From: Lachnospiraceae bacterium
Lineage (GTDB): Bacteria; Bacillota; Clostridia; Lachnospirales; Lachnospiraceae
Length of the DNA: 11,887 bases
Assembly: GCA_004557975.1 (NCBI GenBank)
Contig: SFEV01000075.1
Span: forward strand, 1-11,887
Reading direction: 5' to 3'
Shown here in pieces: positions 1-5,073 of this stretch (the first letter of the stretch is position 1; each line of letters opens with the position of its first letter). Below the pieces are notes generated by a model. The model was not told where the DNA came from, did not search any database, and saw only the letters and a list, made by a program, of their open reading frames with translations. Made by a program: the position numbers and the translations under genes.

Positions 1-36
1 TCGTATCTCTGCCGCATAACTGGATGTTACCTTCAC
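1..36 (-). CDS. tnpB: Probable TnpB (IS200/IS605-associated RNA-guided nuclease), N-terminal 12 codons only
   Basis: Partial gene running off the left edge. On the minus strand a GTG codon at 36-34 opens a frame reading VKVTSSYAAEIR to the window edge with no stop. A good Shine-Dalgarno (AAGGAG, plus-strand 44-49) lies 7 nt upstream of this GTG, and the tnpA stop codon is directly adjacent (38-40). This tnpA-then-tnpB arrangement is common in IS200/IS605 elements. The family assignment comes mainly from context and ribosome binding site placement, because 12 residues are too few to identify a domain. If correct, the full protein would be an RNA-guided DNA endonuclease encoded outside the window. 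Confidence 0.5.
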   Translation of the reverse strand, partial: MKVTSSYAAEIR

Positions 37-37
37 A

Positions 38-466
38 CTACCGCTCCTTCTGATTTCTGAGATATGTTTCTACCTGTTCCCGGCTCCTGTCACTGACTGT
101 TACTGCACAATAAGACGGGTTCCACAAATGTCCGCCCCAAAGGCTCTTTCTTAATTCCGGCCTCTTCAGGAACAGCCATCTCGCAGTATTCCCTTTCATG
201 ATCTTCACCATGTCCGAGATCATGAACTGGGGTCTGCAGTCCAGGAGCAGATGGATATGATCCGGCATGACCTCCATCGCCAGAATCTTAAAATGGTATT
301 CCTCTGCCAGCTCCTGAAGCATCTGTTTCAGTTCCTCATCTATCCCATCCTTCAGAACCTGCTTCCTGTATTTCGTACACCATACGATATGATACTGAAG
401 AGAATAGACATATCCACGACCATATGTAAGATCATTTTCTTTTATATTATAAATATTTTTATCCAT
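38..466 (-). CDS. tnpA: IS200/IS605-family Y1 (HUH) transposase TnpA
   Basis: Single-strand DNA transposase that cuts and rejoins element ends through a 5'-phosphotyrosine link. The 142-residue product is a typical family length. Visible hallmarks are the metal-binding HUH triad segment DHIHLL (His70 and His72), the conserved stretch GGHLWNPSYCAVT (about 111-123) and a C-terminal helix with the likely nucleophile Tyr135 in ETYLRNQ. An upstream ATG at 517 would add 17 residues. I chose the ATG at 466 because the N-terminus then matches the usual family start, and because the extra stretch covers a promoter and a GGAATTCC-type repeat. No Shine-Dalgarno precedes 466, and the promoter at 473-501 would start RNA almost on this ATG, suggesting a leaderless message. 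The reading frame is intact, so the enzyme may be active. The element's right end lies outside the window and its left end was not resolved. Confidence 0.92.
   Translation of the reverse strand: MDKNIYNIKENDLTYGRGYVYSLQYHIVWCTKYRKQVLKDGIDEELKQMLQELAEEYHFKILAMEVMPDHIHLLLDCRPQFMISDMVKIMKGNTARWLFLKRPELRKSLWGGHLWNPSYCAVTVSDRSREQVETYLRNQKER
44..49 (-). promoter_or_regulatory. Ribosome binding site for the putative tnpB start
   Basis: The minus strand reads AAGGAG here, inside the last codons of tnpA and 7 nt before a GTG at 36. It is the main reason to accept a second gene starting at the window edge. Confidence 0.5.
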
Positions 467-472
467 ATTTTG

Positions 473-501
473 ATTATACCATATGTTTTTCTTAAATGCA
501 A
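473..501 (-). promoter_or_regulatory. Probable promoter of tnpA (extended -10)
   Basis: On the minus strand a TTGCAT -35-like hexamer (501-496) is followed by a 17-nt spacer and TATAAT (478-473), preceded by TGG as in an extended -10. The expected start of transcription, 6-7 nt downstream, falls at about 466, the A of the chosen tnpA start codon. Confidence 0.5.
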
Positions 502-563
502 CGGAATTCCAGAACATAAGTTTGCCTTTTTATTAACAAAACTGCATCATATACACTGGTACT

Positions 564-575
564 AAAATGCATTTT
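564..575. repeat. 12-bp perfect palindrome AAAATGCATTTT
   Basis: A self-complementary 12-mer lies between the two transposase genes. It overlaps the outermost left copy of the GGAATTTA motif cluster. It could be part of an insertion sequence end or a host site; nothing visible decides between these. Confidence 0.4.
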
Positions 576-630
576 TAAATTCCAGAATGTAAGAGTAAAT
601 TCCATATAGGTCGAAGTTACTCCTGCACAC
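565..630. repeat. Left cluster of the 20-bp IS30-associated motif (three copies)
   Basis: Two minus-oriented copies lie back to back at 565-584 (TGGAATTTAAAAATGCATTT on the minus strand) and 585-604 (TGGAATTTACTCTTACATTC). A plus-oriented copy follows at 611-630 (TCGAAGTTACTCCTGCACAC). Against the best copy, at 2103-2122, the second and third match 15/20 and 17/20. The first shares mainly the TGGAATTTA core. The 585-604 copy forms an inverted repeat with 2075-2094 across the transposase (14 of 15 bases between 588-602 and 2077-2091), so this is the likely left end of the IS30 element. A weaker relative, TGGAATTCCGTTGCATTT, lies further left at about 496-513 on the minus strand. Confidence 0.6.
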
Positions 631-642
631 ATATTTGCTGTA

Positions 643-672
643 TTGATTGCTACTGTTATTTCTCTGTATAAT
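643..672 (+). promoter_or_regulatory. Probable promoter of the IS30 transposase
   Basis: TTGATT (643-648), an 18-nt spacer and a perfect TATAAT (667-672) lie 56 nt before the chosen start codon at 729. Confidence 0.5.
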
Positions 673-728
673 GTACTTGCAGCTGATTGCCTGCCTGTGC
701 AGATTGGATGTGCAGATTGGAGATATTT

Positions 729-2042
729 ATGAAGAAGAGAGGCAATCAGAAACATTTAACCTTTGAACAGCGAGTGGATATTGAGAAAGGACTTACCGAG
801 AATAAAAGTTTTGCTGAAATCGGGCGGATTATCGGTAAAGATCCATCTACCATATCAAAAGAAGTACGGCTTCACGCACATACAAAAGAACGCCCTGATT
901 CAGGATATACGAATCCACCATGCATTCATCGAAAGACTTGTAAGATTGTTTGTCTTTGTGACAAGCAGTGTGGCAGTCTCTGTAAACTCTGTAAAAGACC
1001 GGATTTTCGTTGCATTGATATTTGTCCGGCTTATGAGACAGCAGAATGTGAAAAGCTGAATAAACCACCTTACGTATGCAATGGCTGTGGTAAAAAAACC
1101 TATTGCCTTATGCCCAGAAAGTTTTATTCATCTAAATATGCGCATGATGAATACCGCAGTGTGCTCGTTGATTGCAGAGTCGGCATCAATCAGACTCCGG
1201 AAAGCATTCAGGCTATGAATGATCTGCTGGTTCCGTTGATCAAGGATAAGCATCAATCTATAGGACATATCTACGCTACACATGCAGATGAATTAGGATG
1301 TTCAAGAAGAACTCTTTACTCTTACATTGATGCATGCGTATTTGATGTGCGAAATGGTGATCTGAGACGTGCTGTACGTTATAAAAAGCGTAAAAAGCCA
1401 ACGCAGACCAGTGCAAAGGATCGATCTTACCGTATTGGTCATAACTATGAGGATTTTCAAAAGTATATGAAGGAACATCCTGATGCAAATGTTGTTGAAA
1501 TGGATTGCGTGGAAGGTAAGAAAGGAGAAAGTCGAGCCATTTTAACCTTTACATTCCGCAACTGTAACCTTATGCTCCTGTTCCTATTGGAATATCAGGA
1601 CCAGGAATGTGTGTTAGAGGTCTTTGTATGGCTTGAAACAGTGTTAGGACAGGAAGCATTCAAAAGGCTTTTTCCGGTGATCCTCACGGACGGAGGTCCG
1701 GAATTCTCCGCCCGCGAAGAGATGGAGGAATTCTGTGACGGAAGCAAAAGTACTACTGTCTTTTACTGCGATCCATACAGCTTTTGGCAAAAAGGAGCCT
1801 GCGAGAAGAACCACGAGTATATCCGCTACATCCGTCCGAAAGGAAGTTCATTCGCTGATTTAGATGACGATAAAGTCAGGCTTATGATGAACCACATAAA
1901 CAACGAAAAAAGAGACAGCCTCAATGGGCACAGCCCATATGAACTCTCTCTTTTACTCTTGGACAATAAACTGCATAAAGCATTAGGATTAAAGGCAATC
2001 GCACCTGATGATGTTATGCTTAGTCCAAAACTTATAAAATAA
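729..2042 (+). CDS. IS30-family DDE transposase
   Basis: A 437-residue transposase that would bind the element ends and catalyse their cutting and joining. It has an N-terminal helix-turn-helix of IS30 type (about 8-48, LTFEQRVDIEKGL...SFAEIGRIIGKDPSTISKEV). A Cys-rich segment with many CxxC-like pairs (about 65-126) probably binds zinc. A second HTH-like region surrounds CSRRTLYSYI (191-200). The RNase H-fold core carries Asp259 (EMDCVEG), Asp321 (LTDGGPEF) and Glu359 (GACEKNHEYIR); Glu359 aligns with the family motif G-x-x-E-N-x-N-x-x-x-R followed by PKG (370-372). All three acidic residues are present, so it looks intact. The frame is open from 687, but the ATG at 729 has a GGAG 7-8 nt upstream and gives the normal family N-terminus. 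It is AT-richer than the downstream housekeeping genes, consistent with transfer. Confidence 0.93.
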   Translation: MKKRGNQKHLTFEQRVDIEKGLTENKSFAEIGRIIGKDPSTISKEVRLHAHTKERPDSGYTNPPCIHRKTCKIVCLCDKQCGSLCKLCKRPDFRCIDICPAYETAECEKLNKPPYVCNGCGKKTYCLMPRKFYSSKYAHDEYRSVLVDCRVGINQTPESIQAMNDLLVPLIKDKHQSIGHIYATHADELGCSRRTLYSYIDACVFDVRNGDLRRAVRYKKRKKPTQTSAKDRSYRIGHNYEDFQKYMKEHPDANVVEMDCVEGKKGESRAILTFTFRNCNLMLLFLLEYQDQECVLEVFVWLETVLGQEAFKRLFPVILTDGGPEFSAREEMEEFCDGSKSTTVFYCDPYSFWQKGACEKNHEYIRYIRPKGSSFADLDDDKVRLMMNHINNEKRDSLNGHSPYELSLLLLDNKLHKALGLKAIAPDDVMLSPKLIK

Positions 2043-2074
2043 AATAGTATAAGCACAGGCAGATTTCACTGCAC

Positions 2075-2279
2075 CAGAATTTAGTCTTACACACAAGGCA
2101 TGTGGAATTTAGTCCTGCACACTATTTTCAGATGCCCATTTAGCATGCGCAAAAACATAACTCATGGGTGCTTACAGGTTCATTATAAGGCAAAAATATG
2201 GAATTGTTAAGGTGCAAAATGGAATTTAATCCCGCAAATTTACTGGTTTATTTAATAACTGGAATTTAGTTTTTCATTT
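2075..2279 (+). repeat. Right cluster of the 20-bp IS30-associated motif (four clear copies)
   Basis: Plus-oriented copies lie at 2075-2094 (CAGAATTTAGTCTTACACAC), 2103-2122 (TGGAATTTAGTCCTGCACAC), 2220-2239 (TGGAATTTAATCCCGCAAAT) and 2260-2279 (TGGAATTTAGTTTTTCATTT). A weaker one begins at 2199 (TGGAATTG). Relative to the 2103 copy they match 16/20, 16/20 and 14/20. Otherwise the 260 bp between the transposase stop and the next gene hold no coding signal. Copies at 28-, 117- and 40-bp steps are not one tandem array. They could be transposase binding sites, or relics of successive insertions into element ends. Confidence 0.65.
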
Positions 2280-2288
2280 AAGTAAATG
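2275..2288. repeat. 14-nt inverted repeat just upstream of the NusG-II gene
   Basis: CATTTA-AG-TAAATG forms a 6-bp inverted repeat with a 2-nt centre, directly before the GGGGA ribosome binding site. It sits where the mobile block ends and the host gene begins, so it could be an operator or part of an insertion junction. Confidence 0.3.
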
Positions 2289-2302
2289 CAGGGGATGGAC
2301 AA

Positions 2303-2659
2303 ATGAAAAAAGCAGATGTGATTCTGGCTCTGGCAGCCTGCGGTGCGTGTCTGATTTTGCTGGCACTACAGCTTTTCGGACAGAAGGATGGAGAGTTTGT
2401 TGTCGTGGAAGTGGGCGGAGAAATATATGGAACGTACGCGCTGGATGCAGAGGATGAGATTATGATAGGCAATACAAACTGTATCCGGATTCACGATGGC
2501 AGTGTGGAGATGAAAGAGGCCGACTGCCCGGATCACCTGTGTATCAGACAGGGCAGAATTCACGCGGATGGACAGATGATTGTCTGTCTGCCGAACCGGG
2601 TAACGGTGCGGGTGTCATCTGGGGAGGACGAGAATGGACCGGATGCGTATGCGGGATGA
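2303..2659 (+). CDS. Membrane-anchored NusG domain II-containing protein
   Basis: A 118-residue protein with one N-terminal hydrophobic segment (about 5-25) that should anchor it in the membrane with the rest outside. The remainder is a small beta-rich domain of the NusG_II type (about 31-107). It shows the family's Cys pattern: EADCPDHLC (Cys75 and Cys80), then IRQGRIHADGQMIVCLPNRVTV with Cys95. The exact role of these stand-alone NusG_II proteins is not known to me. In related bacteria they often lie beside transporter or redox genes, and CPxxxC-type cysteines hint at redox or metal chemistry outside the membrane; that is inference. A GGGGA lies about 10 nt before the ATG. The mobile block ends some 25 bp upstream, so any original upstream promoter or partner gene may have been separated from it. 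No convincing promoter is visible between the IS30 gene and this one. Confidence 0.85.
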   Translation: MKKADVILALAACGACLILLALQLFGQKDGEFVVVEVGGEIYGTYALDAEDEIMIGNTNCIRIHDGSVEMKEADCPDHLCIRQGRIHADGQMIVCLPNRVTVRVSSGEDENGPDAYAG

Positions 2660-2674
2660 ACATGCAGACCGGAT

Positions 2675-2726
2675 ATACAGACTGGACATTTGGATTGGAC
2701 ATACAGACTGGACATTTAAACTGGAT
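2675..2726 (+). repeat. Two-copy 26-bp tandem repeat
   Basis: ATACAGACTGGACATTT followed by 9 variable bases occurs twice with period 26 (2675-2700 and 2701-2726). It fills most of the 92-bp gap between the NusG-II gene and ruvA. A diverged fragment (ATGCAGACCGGAT) precedes it at 2662. One frame stays open through it, but the reading (YRLDIWIGHTDWTFKLDI) has no convincing ribosome binding site or family resemblance. Confidence 0.7.
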
Positions 2727-2751
2727 ATAAAGAAACTGAGGAAAAGAAAGA

Positions 2752-3366
2752 ATGATCGCATATTTAGTGGGGACAGTGGCAGCGGTGACGGAGACGAAGC
2801 TGGTGCTGGATGTAAATCATATTGGATTTCAGCTGTTTATCTCTTCGCGGGATGCAGCACAGATGCCGGGACGCGGGGAGGAAGTAAAGATATATACGTA
2901 TCTGAATGTGAAGGAGGATGCGATGCAGCTGTTTGGATTTCTGGATGAGGATGATCTGGAAATGTACAGGCTGCTTCTGAATGTCAACGGGATCGGGCCC
3001 AAAGCGGCCCTCGGTATTCTTTCTGTGATGGATGCGGATGATCTTCGGTTTGCAGTGCTCTCCGATGATGCGAGAGCCATTGCGAAGGCCCCGGGGATCG
3101 GTGCCAAGACTGCGAAAAAGCTGATTCTGGAGCTGAAGGACAAGCTCAGTCTCGAGGATGCATTTGAGAAAAAGCTTGCAGGCGCTGAACAGGCGGCCGG
3201 TGCATCGCAGATGAATGATTCGAAGGCTGATGCGGTGCAGGCTTTGACGGCTCTGGGGTATTCAGGAAGTGATGCGCTCAGGGCAGTGAAGAAGTCAGGA
3301 GCGACCGATGACATGGACACGGAGACAATACTGAAGCTTGCATTGAAGCAGCTGTCATTCCTGTAA
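2752..3366 (+). CDS. ruvA: Holliday junction branch migration complex subunit RuvA
   Basis: A 204-residue DNA-binding subunit that tetramerises on four-way junctions and loads the RuvB motor. Domain order is normal: an OB-fold (about 1-62, starting MIAYLVGTV), two helix-hairpin-helix motifs (NVNGIGPKAALGIL, about 77-90, and KAPGIGAKTAKKL, about 112-124) and, after a flexible Ala/Glu-rich linker (about 140-157), the small C-terminal RuvB-binding domain (DAVQALTALGYSGSDALRAV, about 160-179). The acidic pin that helps separate strands at the crossover is visible as Glu55-Asp56, the same positions as in E. coli RuvA. The ribosome binding site (GAGG, about 10 nt before the ATG) is modest. The stop codon overlaps the ruvB Shine-Dalgarno, so the two are co-transcribed and probably translationally coupled. 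Confidence 0.97.
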   Translation: MIAYLVGTVAAVTETKLVLDVNHIGFQLFISSRDAAQMPGRGEEVKIYTYLNVKEDAMQLFGFLDEDDLEMYRLLLNVNGIGPKAALGILSVMDADDLRFAVLSDDARAIAKAPGIGAKTAKKLILELKDKLSLEDAFEKKLAGAEQAAGASQMNDSKADAVQALTALGYSGSDALRAVKKSGATDDMDTETILKLALKQLSFL

Positions 3367-3376
3367 GGAGATACGT

Positions 3377-4369
3377 ATGGCAAAACGGATTATTACGACC
3401 GATACGACGGAGGAGGATATCCGCCTGGAGCCGGGACTGCGGCCGCAGCTGCTGGATGAGTATATCGGTCAGGAGAAAGCAAAGAGTACACTGAAAATAT
3501 TTATCGAGGCGGCGAGACAGAGGAACGACGCTCTTGACCATGTGCTTCTGTATGGACCGCCCGGACTTGGAAAGACGACGCTGGCGTGTATTGTCGCAAA
3601 TGAAATGGGAGTCAACATTAAAATCACTTCAGGCCCCGCCATTGAAAAGCCGGGTGAAATGGCTGCGATCCTGAACAATCTTCAGGAGGGGGATGTCCTG
3701 TTTATTGACGAGATTCACCGGCTGAACCGCCAGGTGGAGGAGGTTCTGTACCCTGCCATGGAGGATTTTGCCATTGATATTATGATCGGTAAGGGAGCAG
3801 CAGCGCGATCGATTCGCCTGGATCTGCCCCATTTTACACTGATCGGGGCGACAACAAGAGCAGGTATGCTGACTGCGCCGCTGCGTGACCGCTTTGGTGT
3901 AGTTCATCATCTGGAATTTTACTCTGAAAAGGAGCTGCAGACGATTGTGACTCGGTCTGCCGCAGTCCTGAACGTGGAGATTGACACTCGCGGTGCGCTG
4001 GAGATTGCCCGCCGTTCCAGAGGGACCCCGCGTCTTGCCAACAGGATGCTGAAGCGTGTGCGCGATTTTGCCCAGGTGCGGTATGACGGAAGAATTTCGT
4101 CGGAGGTTGCAGCGGAGGCTCTTGACCTGCTGGAGGTGGATCGTTACGGCCTTGATTCCATTGACCGCGCCATACTGGAAATGATGATCGACAAATTCGG
4201 CGGCGGTCCGGTGGGACTGGATACACTTGCAGCAGCGATCGGGGAGGATTCCGGTACTATAGAGGATGTATATGAGCCTTATCTGATCAAGAATGGTTTT
4301 CTGAACCGCACGCCGAAAGGCCGTGTTGTCACGGATTTTGCGTACAGCCATCTCGGCAGATCAAAATAA
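3377..4369 (+). CDS. ruvB: Holliday junction branch migration ATPase RuvB
   Basis: A 330-residue AAA+ motor that forms hexameric rings on either side of RuvA and pumps DNA through the junction during recombinational repair. Visible motifs are Walker A GPPGLGKT (60-67), Walker B FIDEIH (109-114), sensor 1 GATTRAG (158-163), the arginine finger in PLRDRFG (Arg170 or Arg172) and sensor 2 RGTPRLANR (215-223). The C-terminal winged helix follows (about 255-330), with GGGPVGLDTLA and EPYLIKNGFLNRTPKGRVVT. Length and motif spacing are normal for the family. AAGGAG overlaps the ruvA stop and lies 6 nt before the ATG; only 10 nt separate the genes. No terminator is visible after it, and zapA has its own promoter 5 bp downstream of the stop. 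Confidence 0.98.
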   Translation: MAKRIITTDTTEEDIRLEPGLRPQLLDEYIGQEKAKSTLKIFIEAARQRNDALDHVLLYGPPGLGKTTLACIVANEMGVNIKITSGPAIEKPGEMAAILNNLQEGDVLFIDEIHRLNRQVEEVLYPAMEDFAIDIMIGKGAAARSIRLDLPHFTLIGATTRAGMLTAPLRDRFGVVHHLEFYSEKELQTIVTRSAAVLNVEIDTRGALEIARRSRGTPRLANRMLKRVRDFAQVRYDGRISSEVAAEALDLLEVDRYGLDSIDRAILEMMIDKFGGGPVGLDTLAAAIGEDSGTIEDVYEPYLIKNGFLNRTPKGRVVTDFAYSHLGRSK

Positions 4370-4373
4370 ACGG

Positions 4374-4401
4374 TTGTAATTCTTCCAAAATTGTTTATAA
4401 T
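4374..4401 (+). promoter_or_regulatory. Probable promoter of zapA
   Basis: TTGTAA (4374-4379), a 16-nt spacer and a perfect TATAAT (4396-4401) lie in the 67-bp gap between ruvB and zapA. The predicted RNA start, near 4408, would give a leader of about 29 nt. Confidence 0.65.
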
Positions 4402-4436
4402 AAGAGAAACACTACAGTTGAAAGGAAGGGCATCCC

Positions 4437-4844
4437 ATGTCATCCAAGAACAGGACACAGGTGATTATTGCAGGCAAAATTTATACGCTGAGCGGATATG
4501 AGAGTGAAGAATATCTGCAGCGTGTTGCTACATATCTGAACGGCAAAATATCCGAGTTCCGCAATCTCGACGGTTATCACAGGCTTTCTCCGGAAATGCG
4601 TGGGATACTGTTGAATCTGAACACGGCAGACGATTATTTCAAGATGAAAAAAAAGGTAGAGGAGCTGGAGGACAGTCTTTCGGAGAAGGACAGGGAGCTT
4701 TATGACTTTAAGCATGAGCTGATCACAGCACAGATCCGTCTGGAAAATGCGGAGAAGGAGCAGCGTGCACTTGAAGAGAAGAATGCACAGCTTCAGAAAG
4801 AACTGCTTCAGTTTGAAATGCAGTCAAAAAAATCAAAGGAATGA
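4437..4844 (+). CDS. zapA: Cell division protein ZapA
   Basis: A 135-residue protein that bundles and stabilises FtsZ filaments at mid-cell. The N-terminal globular ZapA domain covers about 5-65 (TQVIIAGKIYTLSGYESEEYLQRVATYLN). The rest (about 68-135) is a long charged helix, with heptad-like spacing in KKKVEELEDSLSEKDREL and LENAEKEQRALEEKNAQLQKEL, predicted to form a coiled coil. It is longer than B. subtilis ZapA (about 85 residues) and E. coli ZapA (about 109), and the extra length is all coiled coil, so the dimer or tetramer stalk may be extended. An AGGAAGG sequence lies about 7 nt before the ATG. It shares the neighbourhood with a SEDS/PBP pair, consistent with a division cluster. An A8 run within the gene (near 4647-4654) is a possible slippage spot. 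Confidence 0.9.
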   Translation: MSSKNRTQVIIAGKIYTLSGYESEEYLQRVATYLNGKISEFRNLDGYHRLSPEMRGILLNLNTADDYFKMKKKVEELEDSLSEKDRELYDFKHELITAQIRLENAEKEQRALEEKNAQLQKELLQFEMQSKKSKE

Positions 4845-4850
4845 CTGCAT

Positions 4851-4870
4851 CCTGCCGTATGGGCGGCAGG
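4851..4870 (+). terminator. Stem-loop after zapA, weak or non-classical terminator
   Basis: CCTGCCG and CGGCAGG pair perfectly (7 bp) around a 6-nt loop, 6 nt after the zapA stop. No T-rich tract follows, so it does not fit a standard intrinsic terminator. It may protect the 3' end of the zapA message or act as an attenuator. Confidence 0.4.
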
Positions 4871-4951
4871 CCGGATGACAAATGGTGACAAATGACAGAT
4901 GCGGCTGCAATTATTTGCATATACTTTGCCTTTACAGAAAAGTTATGGAGA

Positions 4952-4979
4952 TTGTTGCAGCCTGTTTTGTATTTATGAT
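4952..4979 (+). promoter_or_regulatory. Possible promoter of the U32-SEDS-PBP operon
   Basis: TTGTTG (4952-4957), a 16-nt spacer and TATGAT (4974-4979) give a reasonable sigma-A-like site about 95 bp before the U32 start. RNA from here would carry the 14-bp repeat array in its 5' leader. Confidence 0.4.
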
Positions 4980-4999
4980 ATTACAAAGATACTACATAG

Positions 5000-5055
5000 G
5001 AAATGATACGTAAGAAATGATACGTAGGAAATGATACGTAAGAAATGATACGTAA
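5000..5055 (+). repeat. Four tandem 14-bp repeats (GAAATGATACGTAA)
   Basis: Four head-to-tail copies start at 5000, 5014, 5028 and 5042; only the last base of copy 2 differs (G for A). A fifth partial copy (GAAATGA) follows and runs into the AGGAGG of the next gene. Each unit contains the palindrome TACGTA, so these palindromes recur every 14 bp. The array lies between the likely promoter and the ribosome binding site of the U32 gene. Confidence 0.9.
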
Positions 5056-5073
5056 GAAATGACAGGAGGTTCT

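Larger units (their letters stand above)
576..2122 (+). mobile_element. IS30-family insertion sequence, approximate limits
   Basis: An element of about 1.5 kb with one transposase gene. The proposed ends are the nearest inverted repeats: TAAATTCCAG/CTGGAATTTA-type tips plus TGTAAGAGTAAATTC at 588-602 against GAATTTAGTCTTACA at 2077-2091. Several further copies of the end-like motif lie outside these limits, to 2280 on the right, so the true boundaries are uncertain and no target duplication can be assigned with confidence. An alternative outer pair is the perfect 10-bp inverted repeat 576-585 / 2259-2268, which would extend the element to about 2268. Confidence 0.6.

Noticed and set aside
467..517. 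Upstream ATG of tnpA at 517 as the real start
   Set aside because: The added residues (MFWNSVAFKKN...) do not look like the TnpA N-terminus, the ATG lacks a ribosome binding site, and the region holds the tnpA promoter.
2634..2948. Plus-strand frame across the 26-bp repeats into ruvA
   Set aside because: It has no ribosome binding site and overlaps the secure ruvA gene for most of its length in another frame; the odd Trp/Asp-rich sequence is produced by the repeat.
3629..4351. Minus-strand frame of 240 codons opposite ruvB
   Set aside because: ruvB is unambiguous on the plus strand with every AAA+ motif; the minus-strand product has no recognisable domain.
4851..4870. Hairpin after zapA as a full intrinsic terminator
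   Set aside because: The stem is good but no T-run follows, so it is listed only as a weak or non-classical terminator.
5000..5055. 14-bp repeats as a CRISPR array
   Set aside because: The units are directly adjacent with no spacers and are too short for CRISPR repeats; no cas genes are present.
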